Shown here piece after piece: positions 1 through 8,318 of a stretch of 30,546 bases of DNA; position 1 is the stretch's first letter; every line of letters starts with the position of its first letter. Location: the NCBI GenBank assembly GCA_964360145.1, contig CAYHWW010000026.1, forward strand, positions 1-30,546, given 5' to 3'. The position numbers and the translations under genes are program-made. The notes beneath the pieces are model-generated. The model was not told the DNA's origin. It worked only from the letters and a program-made list of their open reading frames with translations, and searched no databases. The DNA is from CAYHWW01 sp964360145 (GTDB taxonomy: Bacteria; Bdellovibrionota; UBA1018; CAYHWW01).

Positions 1-671
1 GTCGTGTCGTTAGGGTGGACGCCGTCAAGGGTATCGCCCACGGGCATGACCGCCGGATCAAAGCCGGTCCATTGGTCTACGACGGTGATCGGCGATTGGG
101 GCGTGGTCAGGCCCGCTGCCCAGGCGGGAATGGCTGCGTTCAAGGCCACCACCCTGGCCCCGCACGTTGCGCAGGCGCAAGTGGGACAGGCCGCCGTATT
201 CACCGGATTCATGGGTATGAGCTGAGCCACCAGGATCTTCATCTTGGGATTGTTGGCCCGCATCTGGCCCACCAATTTAGTGTAGGCTGCCAAAATAGCA
301 GTCACTGAAACATTGCTCCAACAATCGTTCGTGCCAAAATGCATGAGCACGATGTCTGGGTTGGCGACACGGAGCCAGGGTGGCAGCAAGTTGTTATCGG
401 CAACGTCCGTCACCAAAAAACCAGCGTGGCCTTCGCCTGCATCGTCATAAGCCCGTGGGCAACCTTGGCCCGTCAGGCTGCCGACAAAATCAACGTTGGT
501 GCAGCCCGTGCTCCGCAGTCGATTCCACAAAACTGAACGCCAACAGCCAGGTGACCCGGTAATGGAATCTCCGAGGGGCATGATTTTTACGGTCGTCGCT
601 TGGGCGGGCGCGGAGAAACCCAGGCAAAGCAGAGGCAAAATCAAAATACAGAAAATTATTTTTGTTCCCAT
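1..671 (-). CDS. Secreted SGNH/GDSL hydrolase, CE3-like esterase (3' end cut off by window)
   Basis: Reading the minus strand from ATG at 671 gives 223 codons that stay open to the window edge, so the C-terminus is missing. Residues 1-25 form a Sec signal peptide ending in APAQA. The SGNH blocks follow in order: block I PLGDSIT with nucleophile Ser36, block III HFGTND with Asn115, and block V DGVHPND with Asp216 and His219. The enzyme should be an exported ester hydrolase; the block spacing and the LNAAIPAWA stretch resemble carbohydrate esterase family 3 (acetylxylan esterase-like). The substrate is not shown by the sequence. A cysteine cluster at about residues 162-170 (four Cys in nine residues) probably forms extra disulfides. 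The gene starts 5 nt after the kinase stop, so it is probably co-transcribed. An in-frame ATG at 692 would overlap the kinase, but 671 gives the cleaner signal peptide. No good ribosome binding site is visible for either. Confidence 0.85.
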   Translation of the reverse strand, partial: MGTKIIFCILILPLLCLGFSAPAQATTVKIMPLGDSITGSPGCWRSVLWNRLRSTGCTNVDFVGSLTGQGCPRAYDDAGEGHAGFLVTDVADNNLLPPWLRVANPDIVLMHFGTNDCWSNVSVTAILAAYTKLVGQMRANNPKMKILVAQLIPMNPVNTAACPTCACATCGARVVALNAAIPAWAAGLTTPQSPITVVDQWTGFDPAVMPVGDTLDGVHPNDT

Positions 672-676
672 GGGGT

Positions 677-2569
677 TTACCGAGGAGGCCATGAGTGAGG
701 ATATCGCGGTAGCTCAAAGGTGAACCTTGTTTCCTTATTGGGGTGATTCTCAGCCCAGATCCTTCCGCCATGCTGCTCAATGATTTCGCGGCAAATCGCT
801 AGACCTAAGCCCGTGCCACCCGCTCCTGTCTTCGTCTTGCTGCTTTGTATGAACTTATCAAAAACAGTTTCCAGCTCGGACTCCGGTATTCCCACTCCGT
901 GATTGATGATTTGGCATTTAATCATTTCTGGCGTCTGGCTGAATACGGCTTGGACCACTGTTCCTTTTTCTGAAAATTTAATGGCATTCGAAATGAGGTT
1001 TCTCATGACCTGCATGATTTTTTCACGATCGAGTTTTCCTACAATTTCCTGCTCAGAGCTTTCAATTTCAAGGTGAATTCCCTTTTCCTCAGCGAAGGCG
1101 TTCATCTCCGAAGCTACAGAGCGTGCAACCGAAATAATATTTTCGTCGCACATCGTATAGGCAGTCTTCCCTGACTCAAGCTTCGAAAGGTCAAGAAGAT
1201 CATTGAGCAGGCCCATCAAGCGCGATCCGCTATCGTAGATCTCGTCGAAATAGGACTTTAGCTTGTCCTTGGTCGCGGTCTCTATTTTTTGCTGGCCAAA
1301 TCGCGCAAAGCTCAAGATCCCGTGCATGGGGGTACGAAGTTCATGCGAGATATTCGCTAAAAAAACTGACTTCGCCTGGTTTGCATTTTCTGCTAGATTC
1401 GCCGTGTTTTTCAGCTTTAAATTCAGTTCTTCTACCCTGTGAAAATTAGCTTCAAGAGAGTTCGTCATCTCATTGAATGAGCGTGCGATATCGGCGATCT
1501 CATCATCAGTGTGGACTTGTATCCTCGCTGTCAAATCCCCGTTCTGGATTCGTTTTGTGACATCCAGCAATTGCCGGAGCGGCTTCAAAATCAGAACTTG
1601 CAGGAAGAACGCGAGAAGCAGGATTTCAATCACTACATTTGCGCCTACAACAACGAGAACCACTCTCTTGATCTTATTGAGGACGGCGAACATCTCATTT
1701 TCTGGAACAAATGCAGCGACGATCCAATCCCGTGCAGTCAACGACGTGAAGCCCACGGAGTAAGGGTCTTCGAGTTGAGCCTGAACGCTTCCTTTTTTAA
1801 GCTCCTTCATTTTCTTCAGAAGATCCGCGGCATTCGGGTGTATCGTCGCGATTGCCTCATGAGCGCTTCTGTGGGGATAGAAAATAATCTCGCCATTTGC
1901 GTCAAATAGAGCCAGGTAGCCGGTCTCAAATATCCGTTCCTGCTTCAGCTTCTCAAGCAAGCTATTGAGGTTGTAGCCTACTCTGACCATGCCAATGAGC
2001 TTCTTGTCCGTATCATGAACTGGCGAGGAGAACACTAGCGCCTGGCTTTTCGGCTCCTCCACGTCCGCAATGCCCTCGTATGCAACGTCTTCAGCGGCGG
2101 AAACTGAAGTTCGCTTATGGGCTGCGTGACCACCCCCTTGATAATCCGTCTTGCCACGTTGCAGATGGATCAACTCCTGTCCGTCAGCACGAAAAAACTC
2201 CAAAAAAAGATAACCGGGCATTTGTTCATACAGCCTCTTGAAAACCTCAATTGAGGTCTTGAGGTTCTCGGTGGCCTCCTCTGACAGGTTGTAAGTTATA
2301 TTTCGATGATAATCCCTGAGCGAAGGGGCGGCCGAGAGGTCCTTGATGTCAGATTCAATTCCTTTAATTGTTTTTTCGGTGCGCTCCGAATAGATGCTCG
2401 TGATTGCCGTTTGTTGATCGTGAGTCATCTTGATGATTTGCTCTGATGACAGTTTGTACGAAACGTATTCGACGGCAACCAATGTAAATGACAGCATGAG
2501 GATGCTTCTCAGCATCATTTTCACCATGATCCCGTGCCGAGTCAGTTTGGCCCGCCAGTTATCAATCAT
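677..2569 (-). CDS. Membrane sensor histidine kinase (Cache-like sensor, HAMP, HisKA, HATPase)
   Basis: This is a 630-residue orphan sensor kinase. From the ATG at 2569, a membrane segment lies at about 18-37, followed by a roughly 260-residue extracytoplasmic region that looks Cache-like (a GYLALFDANGEI stretch near 217-228). A second membrane segment is at about 302-327, then HAMP with KPLRQLLD, a short coiled coil, and HisKA with phospho-acceptor His409 in SHELRTP. The HATPase domain has N-box NLISNAIKF at about 524-532 and G2 box GTGLGLAI near 585-592. The G1 box reads NHGVGIP, with Asn556 where most kinases have Asp. No receiver domain is attached and no response regulator lies in the window. 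The start overlaps the stop of the upstream solute-binding protein by 8 nt, so the two are translationally linked. An upstream in-frame TTG at 2590 is possible. The partnership with that binding protein is inferred. Confidence 0.93.
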   Translation of the reverse strand: MIDNWRAKLTRHGIMVKMMLRSILMLSFTLVAVEYVSYKLSSEQIIKMTHDQQTAITSIYSERTEKTIKGIESDIKDLSAAPSLRDYHRNITYNLSEEATENLKTSIEVFKRLYEQMPGYLFLEFFRADGQELIHLQRGKTDYQGGGHAAHKRTSVSAAEDVAYEGIADVEEPKSQALVFSSPVHDTDKKLIGMVRVGYNLNSLLEKLKQERIFETGYLALFDANGEIIFYPHRSAHEAIATIHPNAADLLKKMKELKKGSVQAQLEDPYSVGFTSLTARDWIVAAFVPENEMFAVLNKIKRVVLVVVGANVVIEILLLAFFLQVLILKPLRQLLDVTKRIQNGDLTARIQVHTDDEIADIARSFNEMTNSLEANFHRVEELNLKLKNTANLAENANQAKSVFLANISHELRTPMHGILSFARFGQQKIETATKDKLKSYFDEIYDSGSRLMGLLNDLLDLSKLESGKTAYTMCDENIISVARSVASEMNAFAEEKGIHLEIESSEQEIVGKLDREKIMQVMRNLISNAIKFSEKGTVVQAVFSQTPEMIKCQIINHGVGIPESELETVFDKFIQSSKTKTGAGGTGLGLAICREIIEQHGGRIWAENHPNKETRFTFELPRYPHSWPPR

Positions 2570-4124
2570 GACCGTGAGTCGGCTTGACAAAAGCGTGGGT
2601 TAGAATTTCGTAATCGAGATGCCCGTCGACATCAAACTTATCAATGGAAAAATTCCGCTTCACGGCCGCGGTAATGATTTTTTGTGTGGTAAAGAGCATC
2701 AGTGCATTTTCATGGATGTATCGATCCAGCTCTTCGAGGCGTTTTTTGTGCTGCTTCTCGTCCACCGTTTCGATTGCTTCTTTGAATCTTGCGTCAAACT
2801 CGGGGTAGTTTAATAGGGACCAGGGGCTTTGTGAGGCTAAAAAAAGTCCCGCATGGAAAGCCAAATTGTAGATTGGGTTGTCCACGAGAACGATTACGAG
2901 GTCATAATTCGCTAGGGTCTTGCTGAGGATTTTGTGGACCACGACTCTTTGAATCACTTCGGAGCGCGGAACGATCTCGAGATTTACCGTGACCCCGATG
3001 GCGGACAGATTCGTCTTTAAGATATTAGCCACGGAGCCGGCCGTATCCGCGGCCAGGACATTCAGCGATAATCCATTCTTGTAGCCTGCTTGCGCAAGCA
3101 ATGCTTTGGCCTTTTCTGGGTCATATGCGTAAGGCTGAAGAGTATCGTTGGCGCCAAATTCACCGCTTTTACCGAGGGAGGCTAGGGGTTTCGCGTTTCC
3201 GAAGTCCGCGAACTTAACCAAGGATTCCTTATCGATCGCGTGATTGAGTGCTTTTCGCACTTTCAAGTCGGCTAGAGGCCCAGAATTCTTCAAGAGCACC
3301 CAGTAGCCCGCGAGAACCAATCGTTTAATGATCCTGACGTTTGCTTTTCCATTGGCCACGAGCTTGCGAGTGAGGTTCCCAGCAAGATTGGGGACGAAAT
3401 CCACCTCATCTTTTTCGAGACTGGTGACCCACTTGTTTTCCGGGATGATCAAGAATCGCACTCGATCGAGACGTGGAATCCCTGGCTGCCAATAGTCCTT
3501 ATTTGCAATGAGAGAGATTTCTTTGCTTTTCTCCCATTTTTCGAATTTAAAAGGGCCTGTTCCCACCGGATGGTTGTGAAAGGCGTCTATTCCCTTTTCT
3601 TGGATGTACTTTGGCGGGCAGATTGACCCGAACATGATAAAACGATTCAGGAACATCCCATCCGGCACACTTGTCTTGAAGGTCACCTCAAAAGGATTTG
3701 AAGGATCAGTCTTGACCTCCTTGATCGTCGAAAATATCCATGCGTTGCCGGCCTTATTGTCAGGATTCAGGATATAGTCGAAAGTAAATTTGACGGCATC
3801 GGCATCAAACGCTTCGCCGTTGTGAAACTTGACTCCTTTTCTTAGAGTGAAGACCCACTCCGTGGAAGTGCGGCGCTTCCAAGAGGTTGCTAAGCCGGGC
3901 ACCAAATTGCCGTCGAGGTCTGCATGGATCAGGCTGTCAAAAATCTGTGTGACTACAGCATAGGAATCAGGGTCAAAGCTCGGATAGATAGAGTCAGCTG
4001 CTGGAATGTCCTGGCCGAAGTAGGCAATTCGGATTGAGGATTCAGTGTTCGCAGCCTGGGCCGAAAAGATGGATAAGCTTACACCAAAAACCAGGCCAAG
4101 AGGCGCAAAGCGCAGTTTATTCAT
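2562..4124 (-). CDS. Family-5 extracellular solute-binding protein (peptide/nickel type)
   Basis: The 520-residue product begins with a Sec signal peptide (MNKLRFAPLG, cleavage after SAQA near residue 24). It then shows the standard SBP_bac_5 course: YPSFDPDSYAVV, LATSWKR, FTLRKGVKFHNGEAFDADAVKFT, HPVGTGPFKFEKW, VRKALNHAIDKESLV, and a C-terminal lobe ending near ILTHAF. Length matches dipeptide/oligopeptide-binding proteins of ABC importers. The reading frame stays open 34 codons further upstream to 4226, but that extension would bury the signal peptide, so ATG 4124 is preferred. No permease or ATPase gene accompanies it. Instead its stop overlaps the start of a membrane sensor kinase. Family membership is clear; ligand identity is not. 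A sensory role, as in the LuxP-LuxQ or TorT-TorS pairs, is an inference from gene order. Confidence 0.92.
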   Translation of the reverse strand: MNKLRFAPLGLVFGVSLSIFSAQAANTESSIRIAYFGQDIPAADSIYPSFDPDSYAVVTQIFDSLIHADLDGNLVPGLATSWKRRTSTEWVFTLRKGVKFHNGEAFDADAVKFTFDYILNPDNKAGNAWIFSTIKEVKTDPSNPFEVTFKTSVPDGMFLNRFIMFGSICPPKYIQEKGIDAFHNHPVGTGPFKFEKWEKSKEISLIANKDYWQPGIPRLDRVRFLIIPENKWVTSLEKDEVDFVPNLAGNLTRKLVANGKANVRIIKRLVLAGYWVLLKNSGPLADLKVRKALNHAIDKESLVKFADFGNAKPLASLGKSGEFGANDTLQPYAYDPEKAKALLAQAGYKNGLSLNVLAADTAGSVANILKTNLSAIGVTVNLEIVPRSEVIQRVVVHKILSKTLANYDLVIVLVDNPIYNLAFHAGLFLASQSPWSLLNYPEFDARFKEAIETVDEKQHKKRLEELDRYIHENALMLFTTQKIITAAVKRNFSIDKFDVDGHLDYEILTHAFVKPTHGHD

Positions 4125-4216
4125 ATACGTATATGATCGGCACTTTAGCTGTTCATGCTTAGGCTCTAGATGTCCGTCTCTCAGTAAGGATGGGGGGCAA
4201 AAAATGTCTAGTTCGG

Positions 4217-4240
4217 GCGGACTCAAGGGCCTCAGTCCGC
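4217..4240. promoter_or_regulatory. Inverted repeat in the divergent hisC / solute-binding-protein intergenic region
   Basis: GCGGACT at 4217-4223 is the exact reverse complement of AGTCCGC at 4234-4240, with a 10-nt spacer. It lies in the 172-nt gap between the divergently read binding-protein gene (start 4124) and hisC (start 4297). No T-tract follows directly on either strand, so a terminator is unlikely; an operator or a leader hairpin is possible. I saw no convincing -35/-10 pair for either gene in this gap. Confidence 0.35.
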
Positions 4241-4296
4241 AATGAGGCCCGGATTTTGGCCTTTGCCAAAGATCTCACCGCTCATTACAGTGCCGT

Positions 4297-5421
4297 ATGC
4301 AAAGACCAGTCTTGAAACCCCTGGGGTGGGTTCCCGAGGTTCCCAGCCATGTGCGTGGTCTCCTGCCCTATCAGCCGGGCAAGCCCATCGAAGAAACGGA
4401 ACGGGAACTGGGTATCACTGGCGTCATCAAACTCGCCAGCAACGAGAACCCCCTGGGGCCTTCGCCTCGGGCACTCGATGCGCTGGCTTTAAAGCTGCGA
4501 GAGCAGCACCTTTACCCGGACGCCAGTCATCATGGTTTGAAGCAGGCCTTGAGTCGGCACCTGGGAGTGGGGGTTGACTGCCTCGTCGTGGGCAACGGTT
4601 CCAACGAGATCATTGACCTCCTCTGCCGCATTTTCGTGCCTACGACATGCAATGTGGTGGCGTCGGCCCATTCTTTCATTGCCTACAAGCTTTGCGCCCT
4701 GCTCCAGGGGTGCGGCTACAAAGAGGCAAGCCTCGGCGCGGGCTTCGTGCCCCGCTCGGATCATTTACTGAGCACCGTGGATGAGCGCACCCGCCTCGTG
4801 TTTCTTGCAAACCCTGGCAATCCCACGGGCACCTATTTGAAAAAAGATGAGGTCTTCGCCCTCGCTGCCGAGCTCGAGAAGAAGCGCATTCTTTTGTGTT
4901 TGGATTACGCATATTGGGAATATGTCACGGCACAGGATCTGCCTGACGCTCTCGAGGTATGGGATCGCCATCCCAATGTGGTTGTTCTGCGCACCTTCTC
5001 CAAGATTTATGGCCTCGCGGGAATGCGCGTGGGCTATGCCATTGCCCATCCTGACGTGGCGGGGCTCCTCAATCGGGCACGGCAGCCCTTCAATGTCTCT
5101 GCCCTTGGGCTGGTTGCGGCGGAGGCTGCCCTGGGAGATAAGGCCTTCGTAAAGCGCTCCATGGAGAACAACCGTGTGGGTTTGAAGCAGATTGCGGATG
5201 GTTTGACGGCCCTGGGTTATGGCGTCGTGCCCAGTGAGGGTAACTTCCTCCTCTTCGACACGGGTCGGCCAGCAGCTCCGCTCTTTGGTGAGTTTCTGAA
5301 AAAGGGCGTTATCGTGCGCCCCGTGGCTAATTATGGTTTAATGCAGCACCTGCGGGTGAGCGTGGGAACCCCAGCGGAGAACGGCAGGTTCTTGGCAGCA
5401 GCGAAGGAGTTGAAAGCATGA
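4297..5421 (+). CDS. hisC: Histidinol-phosphate / aromatic amino acid aminotransferase
   Basis: This is a 374-residue fold-type I PLP aminotransferase. The N-terminus has LLPYQPGKPIEETERELG, followed by KLASNENPLGPSP, GNGSNEIIDLL, NPGNPTGTYL and DYAYWEY. The PLP-binding Lys236 sits in TFSKIYGLAGMRVGY, and RVSVGT near the C-terminus supplies the substrate-carboxylate arginine. All HisC landmarks are present at normal length. It transfers an amino group from glutamate to imidazole-acetol phosphate. Homologues next to cmk and aroA often act on prephenate or aromatic keto acids instead, and no other his gene is present here, so an aromatic role is plausible. The gene heads a tight plus-strand operon: its stop overlaps cmk by 4 nt (ATGA). 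The start ATG 4297 lacks a strong Shine-Dalgarno but is the first sensible start. Confidence 0.93.
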   Translation: MQRPVLKPLGWVPEVPSHVRGLLPYQPGKPIEETERELGITGVIKLASNENPLGPSPRALDALALKLREQHLYPDASHHGLKQALSRHLGVGVDCLVVGNGSNEIIDLLCRIFVPTTCNVVASAHSFIAYKLCALLQGCGYKEASLGAGFVPRSDHLLSTVDERTRLVFLANPGNPTGTYLKKDEVFALAAELEKKRILLCLDYAYWEYVTAQDLPDALEVWDRHPNVVVLRTFSKIYGLAGMRVGYAIAHPDVAGLLNRARQPFNVSALGLVAAEAALGDKAFVKRSMENNRVGLKQIADGLTALGYGVVPSEGNFLLFDTGRPAAPLFGEFLKKGVIVRPVANYGLMQHLRVSVGTPAENGRFLAAAKELKA

Positions 5422-6119
5422 GCTCTAAAAAATTCCCCAGCGAGTTGATTGTCGCCATCGACGGCCCCGCTGGCAGTGGCAAAAGCACCGTGACCCACTT
5501 GCTCGCCCGAAAGCTTGGTTACACCCACATCGACACCGGCGCCCTTTATCGTTGCATCGCCTGGAAAGCCTTTCAGCAGAGCGTGAGCTTGGACGATGGC
5601 GAAGCCCTGGGGCGAGTGGCGGAATCCTGTCGCTTGGAGTTCCGCTGGGTGGGGGACCAGAACCACATTTTCTGCGATGGCATGGATCTGTCACCCCATA
5701 TCCGCACACCGGAGATCAGCTCCGCGGCCAGCACCGTGTCTTCCCACCCCCAGGTGCGTCAGGCCCTCTTGGGCTTACAGCGTAAACTTGGTGAAAAGGG
5801 TGGCGCTGTTTTGGAAGGGCGGGACATTGGCACCGTGGTATTCCCCGGTGCCCACATCAAGTTCTACCTCACGGCGTCCGTGGACGTGCGTGCCCAGCGC
5901 CGCATGGCGGAGCTTGATGCCAAAGGCATCTATCAGTCTTTCGAGGAAGTGCGGAAACAGGTTGCCGCCCGGGACAAGGCTGATTCCGAGCGCAAAGTCG
6001 CCCCTTTGCGTATCGCCGATGACGCCATCAAGGTAGATTCCTCCACCCTCACCGCGGATCAAGTGGTGGAGACCATGGCAGCCAAGGTGTTGGAGCGTAA
6101 AAAGGTCTTGGGGATGTGA
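5418..6119 (+). CDS. cmk: Cytidylate kinase
   Basis: This 233-residue kinase phosphorylates CMP and dCMP to the diphosphates with ATP in the cytoplasm. The P-loop GPAGSGKST is at 16-24, followed by the characteristic YTHIDTGALYRCIAW, the CMP-binding insert region (LSPHIRTPEISSAAST), LEGRDIGTVVFP, and the LID RDKADSERKVAPL. Length is normal for bacterial Cmk. AAGGAG lies 9 nt before the ATG, which overlaps the hisC stop as ATGA, so translation is coupled. In many proteobacteria cmk follows aroA and precedes rpsA. Here it sits between an aminotransferase and LPS-heptose genes, an unusual arrangement. I am confident of the identity. Confidence 0.96.
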   Translation: MSSKKFPSELIVAIDGPAGSGKSTVTHLLARKLGYTHIDTGALYRCIAWKAFQQSVSLDDGEALGRVAESCRLEFRWVGDQNHIFCDGMDLSPHIRTPEISSAASTVSSHPQVRQALLGLQRKLGEKGGAVLEGRDIGTVVFPGAHIKFYLTASVDVRAQRRMAELDAKGIYQSFEEVRKQVAARDKADSERKVAPLRIADDAIKVDSSTLTADQVVETMAAKVLERKKVLGM

Positions 6120-7246
6120 TGAGGGCCCCAGAGGCGACTACTGATGGAAAACATCGCATCCTCGTAGTGCGCGCGGATCGCATTGGGGACTTGGTGCTTT
6201 CCACGCCAGTGTTCCAGGCATTGAAAACCGCTCAGCCCGACGCGGAAGTGGTGGCCCTCGTCCATGAGTCCTGTCTTCCGGTGGTGAAGCACAACCCCCA
6301 TTTGAGCGATGTCATTCTCTATTCGCCCCGCTCTGTTCATCGAGGGCTGGCAGGGTGGTTCCGCCTGGTGCGGGAGATTCGCCGTCGGCGGTTTGACACC
6401 GCGGTGGTTTTGCAAGTCCAGTTCAGAATCAGCGCCGCCATTTGGGCAGCCAGGGTACGCCGTCGCATCGGGCCCTACTCCAAGTGGTATTCCTATTTAT
6501 TTTTCAATCGCGGTGTCTTCCAACGCCGCTCTCGGGTGGAAATGCATGAGGCGGACTACAACCTGATGTTGCTTCGCCGCATGGGCTTGCGGGCCCATAG
6601 CCGCCAATTCGCGCCCCAGGTGGTGGTGGCCGCCGAGGCGAAAGAACGAATGCGCATTTGGCTGCGGGATGAGGGGTTTGTCGCCGACGAGCGCTTCATC
6701 ATCGTGCATCCGGGCATGGGCGGCTCTGCTCTCAACTGGCCTGAGGGTTATTATGTGGACCTTGTCGCTCTCTTGGCGTCTCGGGGCACCAATGTGGTTT
6801 TTACGGGCTCCGCCGCGGAAAAGGCCCTGGTGGAGCGGGTGTGGACGGAGGCCTGCGGTCGACTGAATAAGGAGGGCTCGGGCAAGGTGAGGGTCTTCCT
6901 CGGTGCCTTAAGTCATACGGGTCTTGAAGATCTCATTGCGCTCCAATCTCTTTCGTCGCTTATGGTGGCGCCCAGCACGGGGCCACTGCACTTGGCCGCG
7001 GCACTGGGCAAGCCCACGGTGTCCTTCTTTCCGCCCATCAAAGTCCAAAGCGCGCTGCGTTGGGGGCCCTACCACCATGACGAGGGCCGCCATTCCGTAT
7101 TGGTGCCTGATGCCCTCTGTGGACAAGACTTCAAATGTGCGGGTAAGAAATGTACGTTCTACTTCTGCATGGAACGTCTCGGTGTGGAAGAGGCCGTAGC
7201 CCAGGTCTTCCACCATCTTACGACGCCACCGAGGAATTCAACATGA
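6119..7246 (+). CDS. Glycosyltransferase family 9, ADP-heptose:LPS heptosyltransferase-like
   Basis: This 375-residue protein has the two-lobed GT-B layout of WaaC/WaaF/WaaQ heptosyltransferases. It opens with ILVVRADRIGDLVLSTPVFQAL at about 14-35 (the DxxGDxxLxTP acceptor-side signature). The C-terminal donor-binding elements are IIVHPGMGGSALNWP and APSTGPLHLAAALGKPTVSFFPP. It should transfer heptose from ADP-L-glycero-D-manno-heptose to lipid A-core at the inner membrane. Which heptose it adds cannot be read from the sequence. The ATG overlaps the cmk stop by one base (TGATG); a GTG one codon upstream is the alternative. Its own stop overlaps the next gene by 4 nt. That next gene makes a precursor of the same donor sugar, which strongly supports the assignment. 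A C-terminal CxxKKC-containing segment near 340-350 is common in this family. Confidence 0.92.
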   Translation: MRAPEATTDGKHRILVVRADRIGDLVLSTPVFQALKTAQPDAEVVALVHESCLPVVKHNPHLSDVILYSPRSVHRGLAGWFRLVREIRRRRFDTAVVLQVQFRISAAIWAARVRRRIGPYSKWYSYLFFNRGVFQRRSRVEMHEADYNLMLLRRMGLRAHSRQFAPQVVVAAEAKERMRIWLRDEGFVADERFIIVHPGMGGSALNWPEGYYVDLVALLASRGTNVVFTGSAAEKALVERVWTEACGRLNKEGSGKVRVFLGALSHTGLEDLIALQSLSSLMVAPSTGPLHLAAALGKPTVSFFPPIKVQSALRWGPYHHDEGRHSVLVPDALCGQDFKCAGKKCTFYFCMERLGVEEAVAQVFHHLTTPPRNST

Positions 7247-8307
7247 GTACACCATCCCGCAAAGCCCCTCGAAAAACCGTCGTCCCCGCCCTGAGCGATG
7301 CTCGCGTCAAGCGCATCCTGTCCCAGTTCCGCAAGCGTCGCATCCTGGTTTTCGGCGACGTGGGGGTGGACCAGTACACCGTGGGCAAAGTGCACCGCAT
7401 ATCACCGGAAGCCCCCATCCCCGTGGTGGAGGTGGCCCATGTTTCCCACAAGCTGGGTTTGGCGGCCAACGTGGCCGATAACGTGGCCGCCCTTGAGGGA
7501 GCGCCGGTGCTTGTGGGTTTGCTGGGCCGAGATAACGGCGCCCGGGTGTTCCGTGGTTTGCTCGCCCAACACCGCATTTCATCCCGCCACCTGGCGGACG
7601 ATGGCACCCGCCCCACGACGTTGAAAGAGCGCGTCGTGGCGGAAAGCCAACAGGTGGTGCGCATCGATTATGAACGCAAGGGGCCCCCGAGCCCCCGTGC
7701 GGCCCAGGCGGTTGAGCGGGCGTTGAAGCGGGCCGTCCGCCAGGCGGATTGCATCATCATCGAAGACTACGCCAAGGGTCTTGTCACCGCGCAGTTCTGC
7801 GAGCTCCTTATTGGTGAGGCCACGAAGCGCGGCATTCCGGTCCTCGTGGACCCCAACGCCAAGAGTCCGTTGAAGCATTTTCGAGGGTGTACTTTGGTGA
7901 CGCCCAATACCGCCGAGGCGGAAGCGCTCACCGGCGTCATGATCGATAGCGATGCCAAGCTGCGGGAAGCAGGCCGTCGCTTGTTGCAAGAGCTGGCGTC
8001 ACCCCACGTCATCATCACCCGCGGTAAAGAGGGCATGGCGATTTTCTCCAGGGGCGTCAGTGACCCCGTGGTGATCCCCACCTTCGCACGGGAAGTGTTC
8101 GATGTGTCCGGTGCCGGCGATACGGTCATCGCCACATTGGCCCTGGCCATGGTGTCCGGGGCCTCCGTGGTGGAAGCGGCTTTGCTCGCCAATGCGGCAG
8201 CGGGCGTGGAAGTGAGCAAGCGTGGCACTGCCACTGTGACTCAAGCTGAACTCAAAGATTATATCCGCGCCTTGCGCGGTGGGGGAGCAGCGGGCTTCCG
8301 CCGCTGA
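7243..8307 (+). CDS. hldE: D-glycero-beta-D-manno-heptose-7-phosphate kinase (PfkB family, kinase domain only)
   Basis: The product is 354 residues. PfkB-family landmarks are GDVGVDQYTVGKVHRISPEAPIP at about 38-60, the substrate-binding LGLAANVADN, VLVDPNAK, TPNTAEAE, and the anion-hole/catalytic SGAGDTV with Asp293 as base. The KVHRISPEAP block is specific for RfaE/HldE domain I rather than ribokinases. The kinase makes heptose-1,7-bisphosphate on the way to ADP-heptose. The usual C-terminal nucleotidyltransferase domain of E. coli HldE is absent, so the adenylylation step must be encoded elsewhere (HldA/HldC style). The frame is open upstream to 7150, but ATG 7243 overlaps the preceding stop (ATGA) and has GAGG 9 nt upstream. 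Coupling to the heptosyltransferase gene matches the pathway. The symbol refers to the HldE kinase domain only. Confidence 0.9.
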   Translation: MSTPSRKAPRKTVVPALSDARVKRILSQFRKRRILVFGDVGVDQYTVGKVHRISPEAPIPVVEVAHVSHKLGLAANVADNVAALEGAPVLVGLLGRDNGARVFRGLLAQHRISSRHLADDGTRPTTLKERVVAESQQVVRIDYERKGPPSPRAAQAVERALKRAVRQADCIIIEDYAKGLVTAQFCELLIGEATKRGIPVLVDPNAKSPLKHFRGCTLVTPNTAEAEALTGVMIDSDAKLREAGRRLLQELASPHVIITRGKEGMAIFSRGVSDPVVIPTFAREVFDVSGAGDTVIATLALAMVSGASVVEAALLANAAAGVEVSKRGTATVTQAELKDYIRALRGGGAAGFRR

Positions 8308-8318
8308 TCGATCTATCT

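Noticed and set aside
4125..4226. N-terminal extension of the solute-binding protein
   Set aside because: It would place 34 residues ahead of a clear signal peptide beginning at 4124.
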